Below are positions 6,569 through 12,337 of a stretch of DNA of 22,070 bases, one piece after another. The stretch is from a virus. The stretch spans positions 1-22,070 of IMG/VR virus record IMGVR_UViG_3300023178_000299; one strand, written 5' to 3'. The notes under the pieces are model-generated. The model searched no databases. It saw only the letters and a program-made list of their open reading frames with translations, and was not told the DNA's origin. Both the position numbers and the translations under genes were made by a program. Positions within the stretch are counted from its first letter, which is position 1, and the number at the start of each line of letters is the position of its first letter.

Positions 6569-6805
6569 ATGGATAAGATTTATTTTGAAAGGGCAAAGCA
6601 CATGGCATGGCTCATGAGCAAGTGTCCACCTACTAAGGTAGGAGATCTATTTGAGAGCCTTGAGGGGCTTACACCGCACCAGTATTTTGATGTAATGCAA
6701 TGGGCATTTAACCAGACTACTGCATCCAACCCTGCATTTTCGGATGTCTGGATTGATCGTTTGATTGTAGAGGCACAGATTGAAACCCATAATTTATCGT
6801 TATGA
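6569..6805 (+). CDS. Hypothetical protein (78 aa), first gene of the early operon
   Basis: This is the first ORF after the promoter, with ATG 26 nt downstream of the -7 box. The 78-aa product is soluble, with a single Cys and no motif I recognise; it contains GDLFESLEGLTPHQYFDVMQWAF, predicted helical. Its stop overlaps the next start as ATGA, indicating coupled translation. The first gene of an early phage operon is often a small host-takeover protein, but nothing in the sequence shows that specifically. Confidence 0.7.
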   Translation: MDKIYFERAKHMAWLMSKCPPTKVGDLFESLEGLTPHQYFDVMQWAFNQTTASNPAFSDVWIDRLIVEAQIETHNLSL

Positions 6806-6999
6806 CCGAGCAGTATGTAGAGATCCTAGAGGCTGAGGTACAAGCCCTACGGACTAGGCTAGAGCATGTAATGAGATGGATTTACAGAGATCAGATGCTA
6901 ACGGCAGAGATCAGTAAGGAGACAGTAGATTTAATGATTAAACAGTACATAGCCAGTTATGAAGCCGATCAACAGTCAGAAAGACATCAATTACCCTAA
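6802..6999 (+). CDS. Hypothetical helical protein (65 aa)
   Basis: It starts within the previous stop (ATGA). The first 25 residues (YVEILEAEVQALRTRLEHVM) have heptad-like spacing consistent with a short coiled coil, followed by a second amphipathic segment and a polar tail. No Cys, membrane segment or recognised family. It is part of the early co-directional operon ahead of the DUF3310-like gene. Confidence 0.65.
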   Translation: MTEQYVEILEAEVQALRTRLEHVMRWIYRDQMLTAEISKETVDLMIKQYIASYEADQQSERHQLP

Positions 7000-7004
7000 G
7001 AGCT

Positions 7005-7364
7005 ATGAGTGCAATAGACAAACAATACATGACCACTTATACATCCACTTTGGATGGAGGCTCAAGTTTACCCACTGGAGCATCAAGCAAGGAAAGCAAC
7101 GCTAACCCTACGCCTAGTTATTACATTGGTCATTACAAGGGCATAGAGGCATTTGATGTGTGTATGGACTTTGCCAGAGATAGTTATAACATTGGCGTGG
7201 CAATAGCCTACTTGCTTAGGGCAGGTAAGAAACTGGATAACCCAGTTGAGAACGATCTACGCAAAGCTATTGACCACATTCAAAAGGAACTAGAGTACAT
7301 TGCCTATGACACCGAAAAGAGTAGAACTGGAACTGATCTTACCAAAGACCATTTCCCTAAATAG
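7005..7364 (+). CDS. DUF3310-like phage protein (119 aa)
   Basis: The first 35 residues are Ser/Thr-rich and probably disordered. The rest follows the DUF3310 pattern: HYKGIEAFDVC at about 43-53, then an acidic/aromatic linker, YLLRAGKKLDNPVENDLRKAIDHIQKELEY at about 69-99. The hallmark 'Y-x-x-RxGkK....DLxKA' is clear. DUF3310 proteins are common in phage early regions and are sometimes called nucleotide-kinase-like, but I know of no solid activity for this type. It overlaps the next gene by 59 nt in a different frame. Confidence 0.75.
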   Translation: MSAIDKQYMTTYTSTLDGGSSLPTGASSKESNANPTPSYYIGHYKGIEAFDVCMDFARDSYNIGVAIAYLLRAGKKLDNPVENDLRKAIDHIQKELEYIAYDTEKSRTGTDLTKDHFPK

Positions 7365-7692
7365 CTTATACAGTGGTAAACATTGGACATACCGTAAGAA
7401 AGTTAAAGATGCGTATAAGAAAGAGATCATCTCCGCACTTGAGGGTTATGACCTTTATCATGCGGAATATATCCACATTGCCATTGCTTATAATAGTAGG
7501 CTTGATGTGGATAACAATGTACTTATTTCAAAGTTTGTTGCTGATACTCTTGTTGATCTGGGATATATTGATGATGACAGTCCTAGATATTACAGAAAGC
7601 TCAGCATCCTATTTGACCAAGAGGTTACAAGAAATTTTTGTATCTGTAAAGTAATTATGTTTAACCCGATCTTAAAAACACCAAAGACATGA
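7306..7692 (+). CDS. RusA-family Holliday junction resolvase (128 aa)
   Basis: I chose ATG 7306; an earlier TTG (7300) would add two residues. The N-terminus MTPKRVELELILPKTISLNSLY fits the first RusA strand and the Asn-containing loop. The catalytic region RLDVDNNVLISKFVADTLVDLGYIDDDS (about 65-92) holds the Asp residues expected of RusA (Asp67, Asp69 and Asp80) and the Lys76. RusA enzymes cut Holliday junctions and branched DNA made in phage replication and recombination. It is located between a DUF3310-like gene and an SSB-like gene and its stop overlaps the next ATG (ATGA). Confidence 0.82.
   Translation: MTPKRVELELILPKTISLNSLYSGKHWTYRKKVKDAYKKEIISALEGYDLYHAEYIHIAIAYNSRLDVDNNVLISKFVADTLVDLGYIDDDSPRYYRKLSILFDQEVTRNFCICKVIMFNPILKTPKT
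7678..7688 (+). promoter_or_regulatory. Leader repeat ACACCAAAGAC immediately before the SSB-like gene
   Basis: The same ACACCAAAGA string precedes the ATGs at 13283 and 13562, each time directly abutting the start and followed by ATGAAA. It shows no complementarity to the 3' end of 16S rRNA, so it is not a Shine-Dalgarno sequence. It may be an enhancer of initiation in a host that does not rely on SD. Confidence 0.4.
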
Positions 7693-8207
7693 AAGAGATC
7701 AAACAAAGCACCGTTAGTAAGGTAGTACCTACTAACAAACCATACGAGAGCCAGTACGGTACACTGTATGGATTTTACATCACTTTCGCCAATGGCGATA
7801 ATGGTAAGTACAATAGCAAAAGCCCAGACCAGACTAAGTTTGTAGTAGGGCAGACTGCTCACTATGAGTACATACCTAATGACTATCAAGGTAAGACCTA
7901 CTATACGGTCAAGCCAATTAACCCAGAGTTTTCTAGGAATGAGACTGCACCGCTAAACGATGTTAAGCCAACTACTCATGCTCCTAACTCAAAGGATGAG
8001 TTGATTGTGCGCCAGACTGCATTAAAGGCAAGTGCTGAGGTAGGGGGCAAGGATCTGGAAACGATCCTCTCTAATGCTCAAATTATGGCTGACTGGGTTC
8101 TGGGCAACAAGGCACAGAAAATACCAGTAGCTCATGCTGATCACTTTGCCGATAGAGAGAAAGTGAAAGTAACAGAGCAGGTAGCTGAGGATGGGCTACC
8201 ATTTTAG
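7689..8207 (+). CDS. Probable single-stranded DNA-binding protein (172 aa)
   Basis: The N-terminal ~75 residues read like an OB-fold with alternating beta pattern and aromatics (SKVVPTNKPYESQYGTLYGFYITFANG, FVVGQTAHYEY). A middle segment contains VRQTALKASAEVGGKD, a pattern I associate with OB-fold replication proteins of archaeal and phage type. The C-terminus is acidic and ends in EDGLPF, like the DDIPF tail of bacterial SSB that recruits partners. Its place between RusA and the helicase supports an SSB role. Sequence identity to classic SSB is not evident, so a diverged ssDNA-binding protein is the careful call. It is followed by a hairpin and T-run. Confidence 0.65.
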   Translation: MKEIKQSTVSKVVPTNKPYESQYGTLYGFYITFANGDNGKYNSKSPDQTKFVVGQTAHYEYIPNDYQGKTYYTVKPINPEFSRNETAPLNDVKPTTHAPNSKDELIVRQTALKASAEVGGKDLETILSNAQIMADWVLGNKAQKIPVAHADHFADREKVKVTEQVAEDGLPF

Positions 8208-8214
8208 TCTTATA

Positions 8215-8243
8215 GGAGGGGGGCATTGCTCCTCTCCTTTTTT
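8215..8243 (+). terminator. Hairpin plus T7 between SSB-like and helicase genes, possible attenuator
   Basis: GGAGGGGGG pairs with CTCCTCTCC using G-U pairs around loop CATTG, followed by a T-run. No promoter is evident before the helicase start, so this may be a partial terminator that lets SSB mRNA exceed helicase mRNA, or a processing/stability hairpin at the 3' end of the SSB transcript. Confidence 0.7.
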
Positions 8244-8256
8244 TAACCAATACACA
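8241..8256 (+). promoter_or_regulatory. Leader element TTTTAACCAATACACA before the helicase gene
   Basis: The core TTAACCAAT plus A-C-A matches the 6547 and 11706 elements, located 14 nt (from CCAAT) before the ATG at 8266. Here it directly follows the hairpin/T-run rather than a recognizable promoter, which argues that the element works at the RNA or translation level. Confidence 0.4.
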
Positions 8257-8265
8257 CTGAAACTA

Positions 8266-9186
8266 ATGAGTATAGTAAGCTATGCCGATTTAACTGGGAA
8301 TTTAGATAAGGTCAGAACTGGTAAGCGCAAAATGGGCTACAAGTTTGGACACTCAAAGCTAGATGACCATTTTCAATTTAAGAGGGGAGAGTTTGGGATC
8401 TTTTTAGGTCATGCCAATGTGGGTAAAACCACAGTAGTATTATACCTCATGGTATTGCAGTCTATCAAAAACGGAATGACATGGCTAGTCTTTAGCACTG
8501 AGAACACACCGCTAAGTATAGCCACTAAGATCTGTGAGTTCTATCTGGGTAAGATCCTCAAGGGATGTGATCAAGCTGAGATGCAAAAGGCGATCCTTTT
8601 TATGCAGGGGCATTTTAGGATCATTGATACAGAGAGCAAGATGTACACCTACCGAGATCTGATAGATGAGGCAGATGAGCAATACATGACTGAGAGGTTT
8701 GATGGTTTCATGATAGATCCATACAACTCCCTAGCCAAAGATAGAGACATGTACAGAGACTTAGGAGGACATGAATACGATTATGAGGTAGCCACTGAGT
8801 TCCGTAATTACTGCAAGGATAACAAGGTTAGCATCTGGCTATGCGCCCATGCGGTTACTGAGAGCTTGAGAAAAAAGCATCCGCAGGGGCATGAGTTTGC
8901 AGGGCATCCTATTCCATGTAGCATGAGCGACATTGAGGGGGGTGGTAAGTGGGGCAACCGCAGTGATTTTTTTTGCGTGATCCATAGGTACACAATGTCT
9001 CCAACGGACTGGATGTACAGTGAGATCCATGTTAAAAAGATCAAAGAGGTGGAGACTGGTGGCAAACCCACTAGCCTAGATTTCCCGATCCGCATGAGAT
9101 CACTACCGAGCAATGTAGGTTTTGAGATCGGAGGGGATAATTTAATTGTTAAAAAAGAAACTAAGCAGGGGGGTTTCCCTTTCTAG
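8266..9186 (+). CDS. Replicative DNA helicase, DnaB C-terminal/RecA-like ATPase (306 aa)
   Basis: The start is ATG 8266; an upstream in-frame ATG (8191) would read through the hairpin and T-run and is rejected. The RecA/DnaB core is clear: Walker A GHANVGKTT at about 48-56, the STEN motif (about 77-80) equivalent to the SLEM/SxEM position of DnaB, and Walker B FMIDPY at about 148-153, then SIWLCAHAV (about 185-193). Only the ATPase part is present, with no N-terminal DnaB domain and no primase domain. It would unwind DNA at the fork, or be a helicase-like recombinase. It ends in QGGFPF, similar to the SSB-like neighbour's tail. Confidence 0.85.
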   Translation: MSIVSYADLTGNLDKVRTGKRKMGYKFGHSKLDDHFQFKRGEFGIFLGHANVGKTTVVLYLMVLQSIKNGMTWLVFSTENTPLSIATKICEFYLGKILKGCDQAEMQKAILFMQGHFRIIDTESKMYTYRDLIDEADEQYMTERFDGFMIDPYNSLAKDRDMYRDLGGHEYDYEVATEFRNYCKDNKVSIWLCAHAVTESLRKKHPQGHEFAGHPIPCSMSDIEGGGKWGNRSDFFCVIHRYTMSPTDWMYSEIHVKKIKEVETGGKPTSLDFPIRMRSLPSNVGFEIGGDNLIVKKETKQGGFPF

Positions 9187-9189
9187 AAT

Positions 9190-9537
9190 ATGAATTACCT
9201 TGAAGCAAGGCAGTTAGGAATGGGCAAGAGCATGACATTATTGTGGCTTAGAACCAAGAGCAGAGATCTCATGGAGATAGCCAATGCCATAAAACCAGAT
9301 CCAGAGGCAGATAAGGATAGCCCAGAGTGGAACATCTTTTTAGACCTGCTCTCAGTCTATGGGGCTATTGATGCTTGTATAGATATGGTAGAGGAGACAG
9401 AGGCAATAATTTGGGAAGCCCAAGCCGAGAACGCTAAACACAAATTAACCATCCAACAATTACACAGAAAGCTGAAAGTTTACGAGGATCAATTTGATCT
9501 ACTGGATGAGGACTTAGAACTAAGAGACAATGATTAG
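9190..9537 (+). CDS. Hypothetical acidic helical protein (115 aa)
   Basis: It starts 3 nt after the helicase stop. The product is mostly predicted helix with an acidic C-terminal coiled coil (about 72-110, ENAKHKLTIQQLHRKLKV...LDEDLEL). No recognised family and no Cys-rich or membrane segment except a single Cys near the middle. Position between helicase and the DnaA-like gene suggests a replication partner such as a helicase loader, but nothing shows an AAA+ motif, so this is a guess. Confidence 0.7.
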   Translation: MNYLEARQLGMGKSMTLLWLRTKSRDLMEIANAIKPDPEADKDSPEWNIFLDLLSVYGAIDACIDMVEETEAIIWEAQAENAKHKLTIQQLHRKLKVYEDQFDLLDEDLELRDND

Positions 9538-9991
9538 AACTACTAAGAGACTACAAATAGAGTACGATCACTACAAGGATGTATTTAATGTGGGTAATGA
9601 TAGAAAAAAACACAATGTACTATTCCGACATGCTTTTATGGTAGCATCCAGAGAGCTATACACATGTCAAGCTATTGGCGATGTGGTGGGCAGAGATCAT
9701 GCCACCGTAGTACATGCAGAGAGAAACCATGAGATGAATTACCGCTTTATTGCCGAGTATAGGCAGGGTTATCACTTTGCTACTAAACAGATCCAGAAAC
9801 TTGCAGAGATGATGGATGAGGTTTACCCCGACACTAAAACCATGTATGTAACCGAGAATATAAGACTGCGCCAGTTGGTGCAGGAATTACAAGAGAAACT
9901 TAACGCACAAAACAATGAATTTTGCGATAGACCTAGCACCGCTAATGGGGTTTCTAGTAGGGATAAACTACTGGAACTCCAAGATGGATGA
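9530..9991 (+). CDS. DnaA domain IV-like DNA-binding protein (153 aa)
   Basis: Residues about 30-70 match the DnaA C-terminal helix-turn-helix: RHAFMVASRELYTCQAIGDVVGRDHATVVHA, including the GRDHATVVHA signature (about 54-63) that contacts the DnaA box. There is no AAA+ domain, so it cannot be an ATP-dependent initiator alone. The C-terminal third is a predicted coiled coil (NIRLRQLVQELQEKLNAQN). Such free-standing DnaA-C proteins occur in Bacteroidetes phages; likely roles are origin recognition or competing with host DnaA. Its ATG overlaps the previous gene by 8 nt. Confidence 0.8.
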   Translation: MIRTTKRLQIEYDHYKDVFNVGNDRKKHNVLFRHAFMVASRELYTCQAIGDVVGRDHATVVHAERNHEMNYRFIAEYRQGYHFATKQIQKLAEMMDEVYPDTKTMYVTENIRLRQLVQELQEKLNAQNNEFCDRPSTANGVSSRDKLLELQDG

Positions 9992-10082
9992 TGACTACGA
10001 ACAACCCACCTACCACAGTTTACAGATCTGCCTAGCAGTTTTTGCACTGGTAGTAACATGGCAGACTAATGAGGTGGCTTAA
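9915..10082 (+). CDS. Small membrane protein with two hydrophobic segments (55 aa)
   Basis: ATG 9915 opens a 55-codon frame to TAA at 10080-10082, spanning the gap between the DnaA-like and sigma genes and overlapping both ends (77 and 14 nt). Segments at about 4-20 (AIDLAPLMGFLVGINYW) and 36-50 (LQICLAVFALVVTW) are hydrophobic, separated by a polar linker (NSKMDDDYEQPTYHS). It is too short for most ORF callers. A later in-frame ATG at 9945 would remove 10 residues from segment one. The role is unknown; small membrane proteins in early regions may act on host envelope or superinfection exclusion. Confidence 0.55.
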   Translation: MNFAIDLAPLMGFLVGINYWNSKMDDDYEQPTYHSLQICLAVFALVVTWQTNEVA

Positions 10083-10635
10083 CATTATAGCCTCTCAGCA
10101 TAGTGAGTGGGTAAGCCTTGCCTTGCGCTTTGGCGCAGGGAATGAGGCTGAGGATATGGTGCAGGAGATGTACCTACACCTCAACAAGTACATCAAAGAT
10201 CCTAGCACCATCATCAAGGATGGTAAGGTAAACAAAGCCTTTATTTGGGTAGCCTTACGAAACCTTATCCGATACCGCCAGAAACGAGATAGCAAAGGAG
10301 TAGTGTCCTACTACGATCAACTCTACGATCCAGTGGCAGAGCCATACGATCATGAGGAGGCAGAAGCCTTTGAAACCCTAATAGACAATATCTACGATAG
10401 CACTGATGACCTCCATTGGTACTACGGTGCTATGTTTAAACTCTACTTTACCACAGATCAGAGCATGAGGAATATATCAGAGGGGAGTAGGATCTCCCTC
10501 AAAAACATATTTGAAACGATTAAAAAAACTAAGGAGCATGTCAAAGAAAACACCCAAGAGGACTACCAAGACTACAAGAACCAAGACTACGAACACATCA
10601 AAAGGATTAGGAGACACCGTAGAAAAGATCACTAA
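10069..10635 (+). CDS. ECF-like RNA polymerase sigma factor, phage-encoded (188 aa)
   Basis: Region 2 is recognisable in WVSLALRFGAGNEAEDMVQEMYLHLNKYI (about 14-42), matching the 'AEDLVQE' core of sigma region 2, followed by KAFIWVALRNLIRYRQKR (about 56-73). Residues about 132-161 (YFTTDQSMRNISEGSRISLKNIFETIKK) resemble a region 4 helix-turn-helix. The tail is very basic (KRIRRHRRKDH). Short sigma factors of this kind occur in Bacteroidetes phages and probably direct host RNA polymerase to late promoters. The gene overlaps the following one by 98 nt, an unusually long out-of-frame overlap. Confidence 0.8.
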   Translation: MRWLNIIASQHSEWVSLALRFGAGNEAEDMVQEMYLHLNKYIKDPSTIIKDGKVNKAFIWVALRNLIRYRQKRDSKGVVSYYDQLYDPVAEPYDHEEAEAFETLIDNIYDSTDDLHWYYGAMFKLYFTTDQSMRNISEGSRISLKNIFETIKKTKEHVKENTQEDYQDYKNQDYEHIKRIRRHRRKDH

Positions 10636-10969
10636 AGCAACTGGGATCAAGGCGGTGGTAGATGCCTTTGCTGATGCTACTGGTATTGACTGTGGATGTG
10701 ATGCTAGAAAGGAGAAACTCAATGAGATTTTCCCCTACAAGAAAACAGAGATCCTATGCCTTGAGAGAGATGAGTACGATACGCTTGACCGTTTCTTTGC
10801 TCAGTTTAATGGCAATGAGATTAAGGAGGAGTGGCAAGAGCCTTTGAGCTTGATCCATGCTAGAACCTTTCAGCATAAAATGTACATACCCTGCACATGT
10901 AGCCCTAGAGAGTGGAAACGCCATATAGATGATCTGAGAGGGTTATATGGAGCGTATGAGATTGACTAA
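10538..10969 (+). CDS. Conserved phage hypothetical with GLGDTVEKITKATGIK and DCGC motifs (143 aa)
   Basis: I chose ATG 10538 (MSKKTPKRTTK); an earlier ATG at 10511 would add 9 residues. The N-terminus is a Lys/Arg/Thr-rich tail, then GLGDTVEKITKATGIK, then GIDCGCDARKEKLNEIFPYK with two Cys. A later CTC pair sits in MYIPCTCSPREWKRHIDDL. I recall this family as a recurrent uncharacterised protein of Bacteroidetes phages and could not attach a function. The four Cys (CGC and CTC) suggest a metal site, and the basic tail suggests nucleic-acid binding. It overlaps both neighbours. Confidence 0.7.
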   Translation: MSKKTPKRTTKTTRTKTTNTSKGLGDTVEKITKATGIKAVVDAFADATGIDCGCDARKEKLNEIFPYKKTEILCLERDEYDTLDRFFAQFNGNEIKEEWQEPLSLIHARTFQHKMYIPCTCSPREWKRHIDDLRGLYGAYEID

Positions 10970-11180
10970 ACTACTCATGGCGTGGCTATTTGCTAATGGG
11001 CATGAGTTTATAGATGTACAAGAGGGGGTGGGGATGACCACCCAAAGGGATGGTAGGATCTGGAAATTTGATCTCTCTGGTAACTATGGAGGTATGCAGG
11101 TTAAGTTCAAAAACATGGTGTTCTACTTTTACCAAGATGGTAAGCTACTAACTCAAACCGATCTGAATGAGTTTACATAA
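10947..11180 (+). CDS. Hypothetical protein (77 aa)
   Basis: The start at 10947 overlaps the previous gene by 23 nt; an alternative ATG is at 10956. The product begins with LTKLLMAWLFANGHEFIDV and then has an alternating beta pattern (WKFDLSGNYGGMQVKFKNMVFYFYQDGKLL). There is no signal peptide in the strict sense and no known motif. Its 14-nt overlap with the downstream nuclease-like gene suggests co-translation. Confidence 0.65.
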   Translation: MERMRLTKLLMAWLFANGHEFIDVQEGVGMTTQRDGRIWKFDLSGNYGGMQVKFKNMVFYFYQDGKLLTQTDLNEFT

Positions 11181-11691
11181 TTACCTAAAGAATAGCCTCA
11201 AGCTATCGCCAGAGAGATTGGCACATGTCAAAGAGATGGGTAAACATGCAGAGAACCTATTTCAAGAGCTAACCAATGCCCAGAAAACTGAGGGGGATGA
11301 TGATAAAAAGCACATAGATTTTATTACCCAGAACGGTGCTAAGGTAGATGTCAAAGGCTTAAAGCGATCACATGAGTATGGCTACATACTGATAGAGATG
11401 CAAAACAGATGGGGGTATCATGGGTGGTGTGCTAAGCAGAGCAAGGCTGAGTACATTGCTTTTTTGTTCCCAGAGGGTTTCCATGTGTTCCAGAAAGATC
11501 AGCTAAGAAAACGCACCCTAGAGCTTTGTGAGCCATATACTGGAGAGGTACATAGGCAGTACCATGTTAAGTGCTATGAGATGCCCAATGTCTGGTTAGG
11601 TAGACCATACTCTCAAGATGTGTTTACCTACATACGCTTGAGTGATGTTGAAAACTTGATACTGGGTACTATTGAATTACCAGATAATTAA
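11167..11691 (+). CDS. Putative PD-(D/E)XK-fold nuclease (174 aa)
   Basis: Residues about 26-66 read as a PD-(D/E)XK core: Glu29 on a helix (GKHAENLFQEL), then HIDFITQNGAKVDVKGL with Asp51 and Asp61-x-Lys63. The next strand, YGYILIEMQNRWGYHGWC, fits the following core strand and helix. This pattern occurs in small phage and restriction-type endonucleases, and in Holliday-junction enzymes. Rest of the protein is unassigned. It ends the first early gene run; a promoter follows. Confidence 0.55.
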   Translation: MSLHNYLKNSLKLSPERLAHVKEMGKHAENLFQELTNAQKTEGDDDKKHIDFITQNGAKVDVKGLKRSHEYGYILIEMQNRWGYHGWCAKQSKAEYIAFLFPEGFHVFQKDQLRKRTLELCEPYTGEVHRQYHVKCYEMPNVWLGRPYSQDVFTYIRLSDVENLILGTIELPDN

Positions 11692-11701
11692 CTAACTTTA
11701 G
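11672..11701 (+). promoter_or_regulatory. Bacteroidetes-type promoter for the 11729 gene group
   Basis: TTG at 11672-11674 and TAACTTTA at 11693-11700 are 18 nt apart. This fits -33 TTG / -7 TAnnTTTG with one mismatch. The -33 box lies inside the end of the upstream gene and the predicted start is just before the TTATTAACCAAT element. The same arrangement (promoter, TTTAGTG, element, ATG) occurs at 6514-6569. Confidence 0.6.
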
Positions 11702-11705
11702 TGAG

Positions 11706-11721
11706 TTATTAACCAATACAT
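11706..11721 (+). promoter_or_regulatory. Leader element TTATTAACCAATACAT
   Basis: It shares 12 contiguous bases with the 6547 element and similar flanks; the ATG at 11729 begins 11 nt after CCAAT. See the finding on this element family. Confidence 0.5.
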
Positions 11722-11728
11722 ATTCACA

Positions 11729-11971
11729 ATGGTAAGTAGATTTACAACCAACCCTAGTACCAAGCTAACGCATGTGTGGTCTTTTTGGGCGCACGATGTA
11801 CCGAGAGATGATAACTCTGGACACTTTACAACACACACCTACCTAGACACTCAAACTGGTCAGCAATGGCTTAGAGTGTTCAATGATACCTTTACCTACG
11901 ATAAGGTATTCCATGATAAGTATGAGTATGCTCGTTTTGTCATGGCAAAACAGATGGGTACAGATGGATAA
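11729..11971 (+). CDS. Hypothetical protein (80 aa) with its own promoter
   Basis: This is the first ORF after the 11672 promoter. The product is rich in aromatics and His (HVWSFWAHDVPRDD, WLRVFNDTFTYDKVFHDKYEYARFV), predicted as beta strands followed by a helix. No Cys and no known family. Having a dedicated promoter like the first early gene suggests expression early in infection, possibly as an anti-host or regulatory protein, but that is inference. Confidence 0.65.
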   Translation: MVSRFTTNPSTKLTHVWSFWAHDVPRDDNSGHFTTHTYLDTQTGQQWLRVFNDTFTYDKVFHDKYEYARFVMAKQMGTDG

Positions 11972-12095
11972 CATGCACCAATTTAAAAGGATTGCCAATG
12001 CGTTACTGCGGAGGCAATTCCCTTTTAAGCCCCAACGCACCGCATGGGTAGCTAAGATGTGGGCAAGGTATTATCGTAAAACCAGAACGAGATGA
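11964..12095 (+). CDS. Short basic peptide (43 aa)
   Basis: I chose ATG 11964, which overlaps the previous stop by 8 nt; a longer reading from 11883 would lie mostly inside the upstream gene. The peptide is Arg/Lys- and Trp-rich (FKRIANALLRRQFPFKPQRTAWVAKMWARYYRKTRTR), which suggests nucleic-acid or membrane contact. Its stop overlaps the next ATG as ATGA. Unknown family. Confidence 0.5.
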   Translation: MDNMHQFKRIANALLRRQFPFKPQRTAWVAKMWARYYRKTRTR

Positions 12096-12337
12096 CACCA
12101 GAAAACGCAGTACATAAAGCCACCCAGATCTTTGATGATCCTACGATCTCAGATAAGGATAAGGTAGATGACCTGCTCTGGATTGATGCCCAGATCTACC
12201 AGAACTTGGGCAGTGCTAGTTTAGGATCAGACAAAGACAAAGCCAAAAGAGCATCTGCATGTATATACCGTTTCATCAAGGCTATTGATACTGAGAAAGG
12301 GCAGAGGTTTCTAAACGCATTAGGCTACACCAGATGA
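12092..12337 (+). CDS. Hypothetical acidic helical protein (81 aa)
   Basis: Coupled on both sides by ATGA overlaps. The product has an all-helical look: ENAVHKATQIFDDP, DKVDDLLWIDAQIYQNLG, KAKRASACIYRFIKAIDTEKG. No recognised motif. It directly precedes and is translationally coupled to the PP-loop gene, so it may be a small partner or merely a passenger. Confidence 0.65.
   Translation: MTPENAVHKATQIFDDPTISDKDKVDDLLWIDAQIYQNLGSASLGSDKDKAKRASACIYRFIKAIDTEKGQRFLNALGYTR

Noticed and set aside
6392-6601. Minus-strand ORF in the AT-rich region
   Set aside because: It is low-complexity Ile/Tyr/Leu from TA repeats, with no start signal; it is a composition artefact.
8191-8265. An upstream ATG extending the helicase gene to 331 aa
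   Set aside because: The extension reads through the stop-proximal hairpin and T-run and its peptide is unlike a DnaB N-terminus; ATG 8266 has the leader element directly before it.
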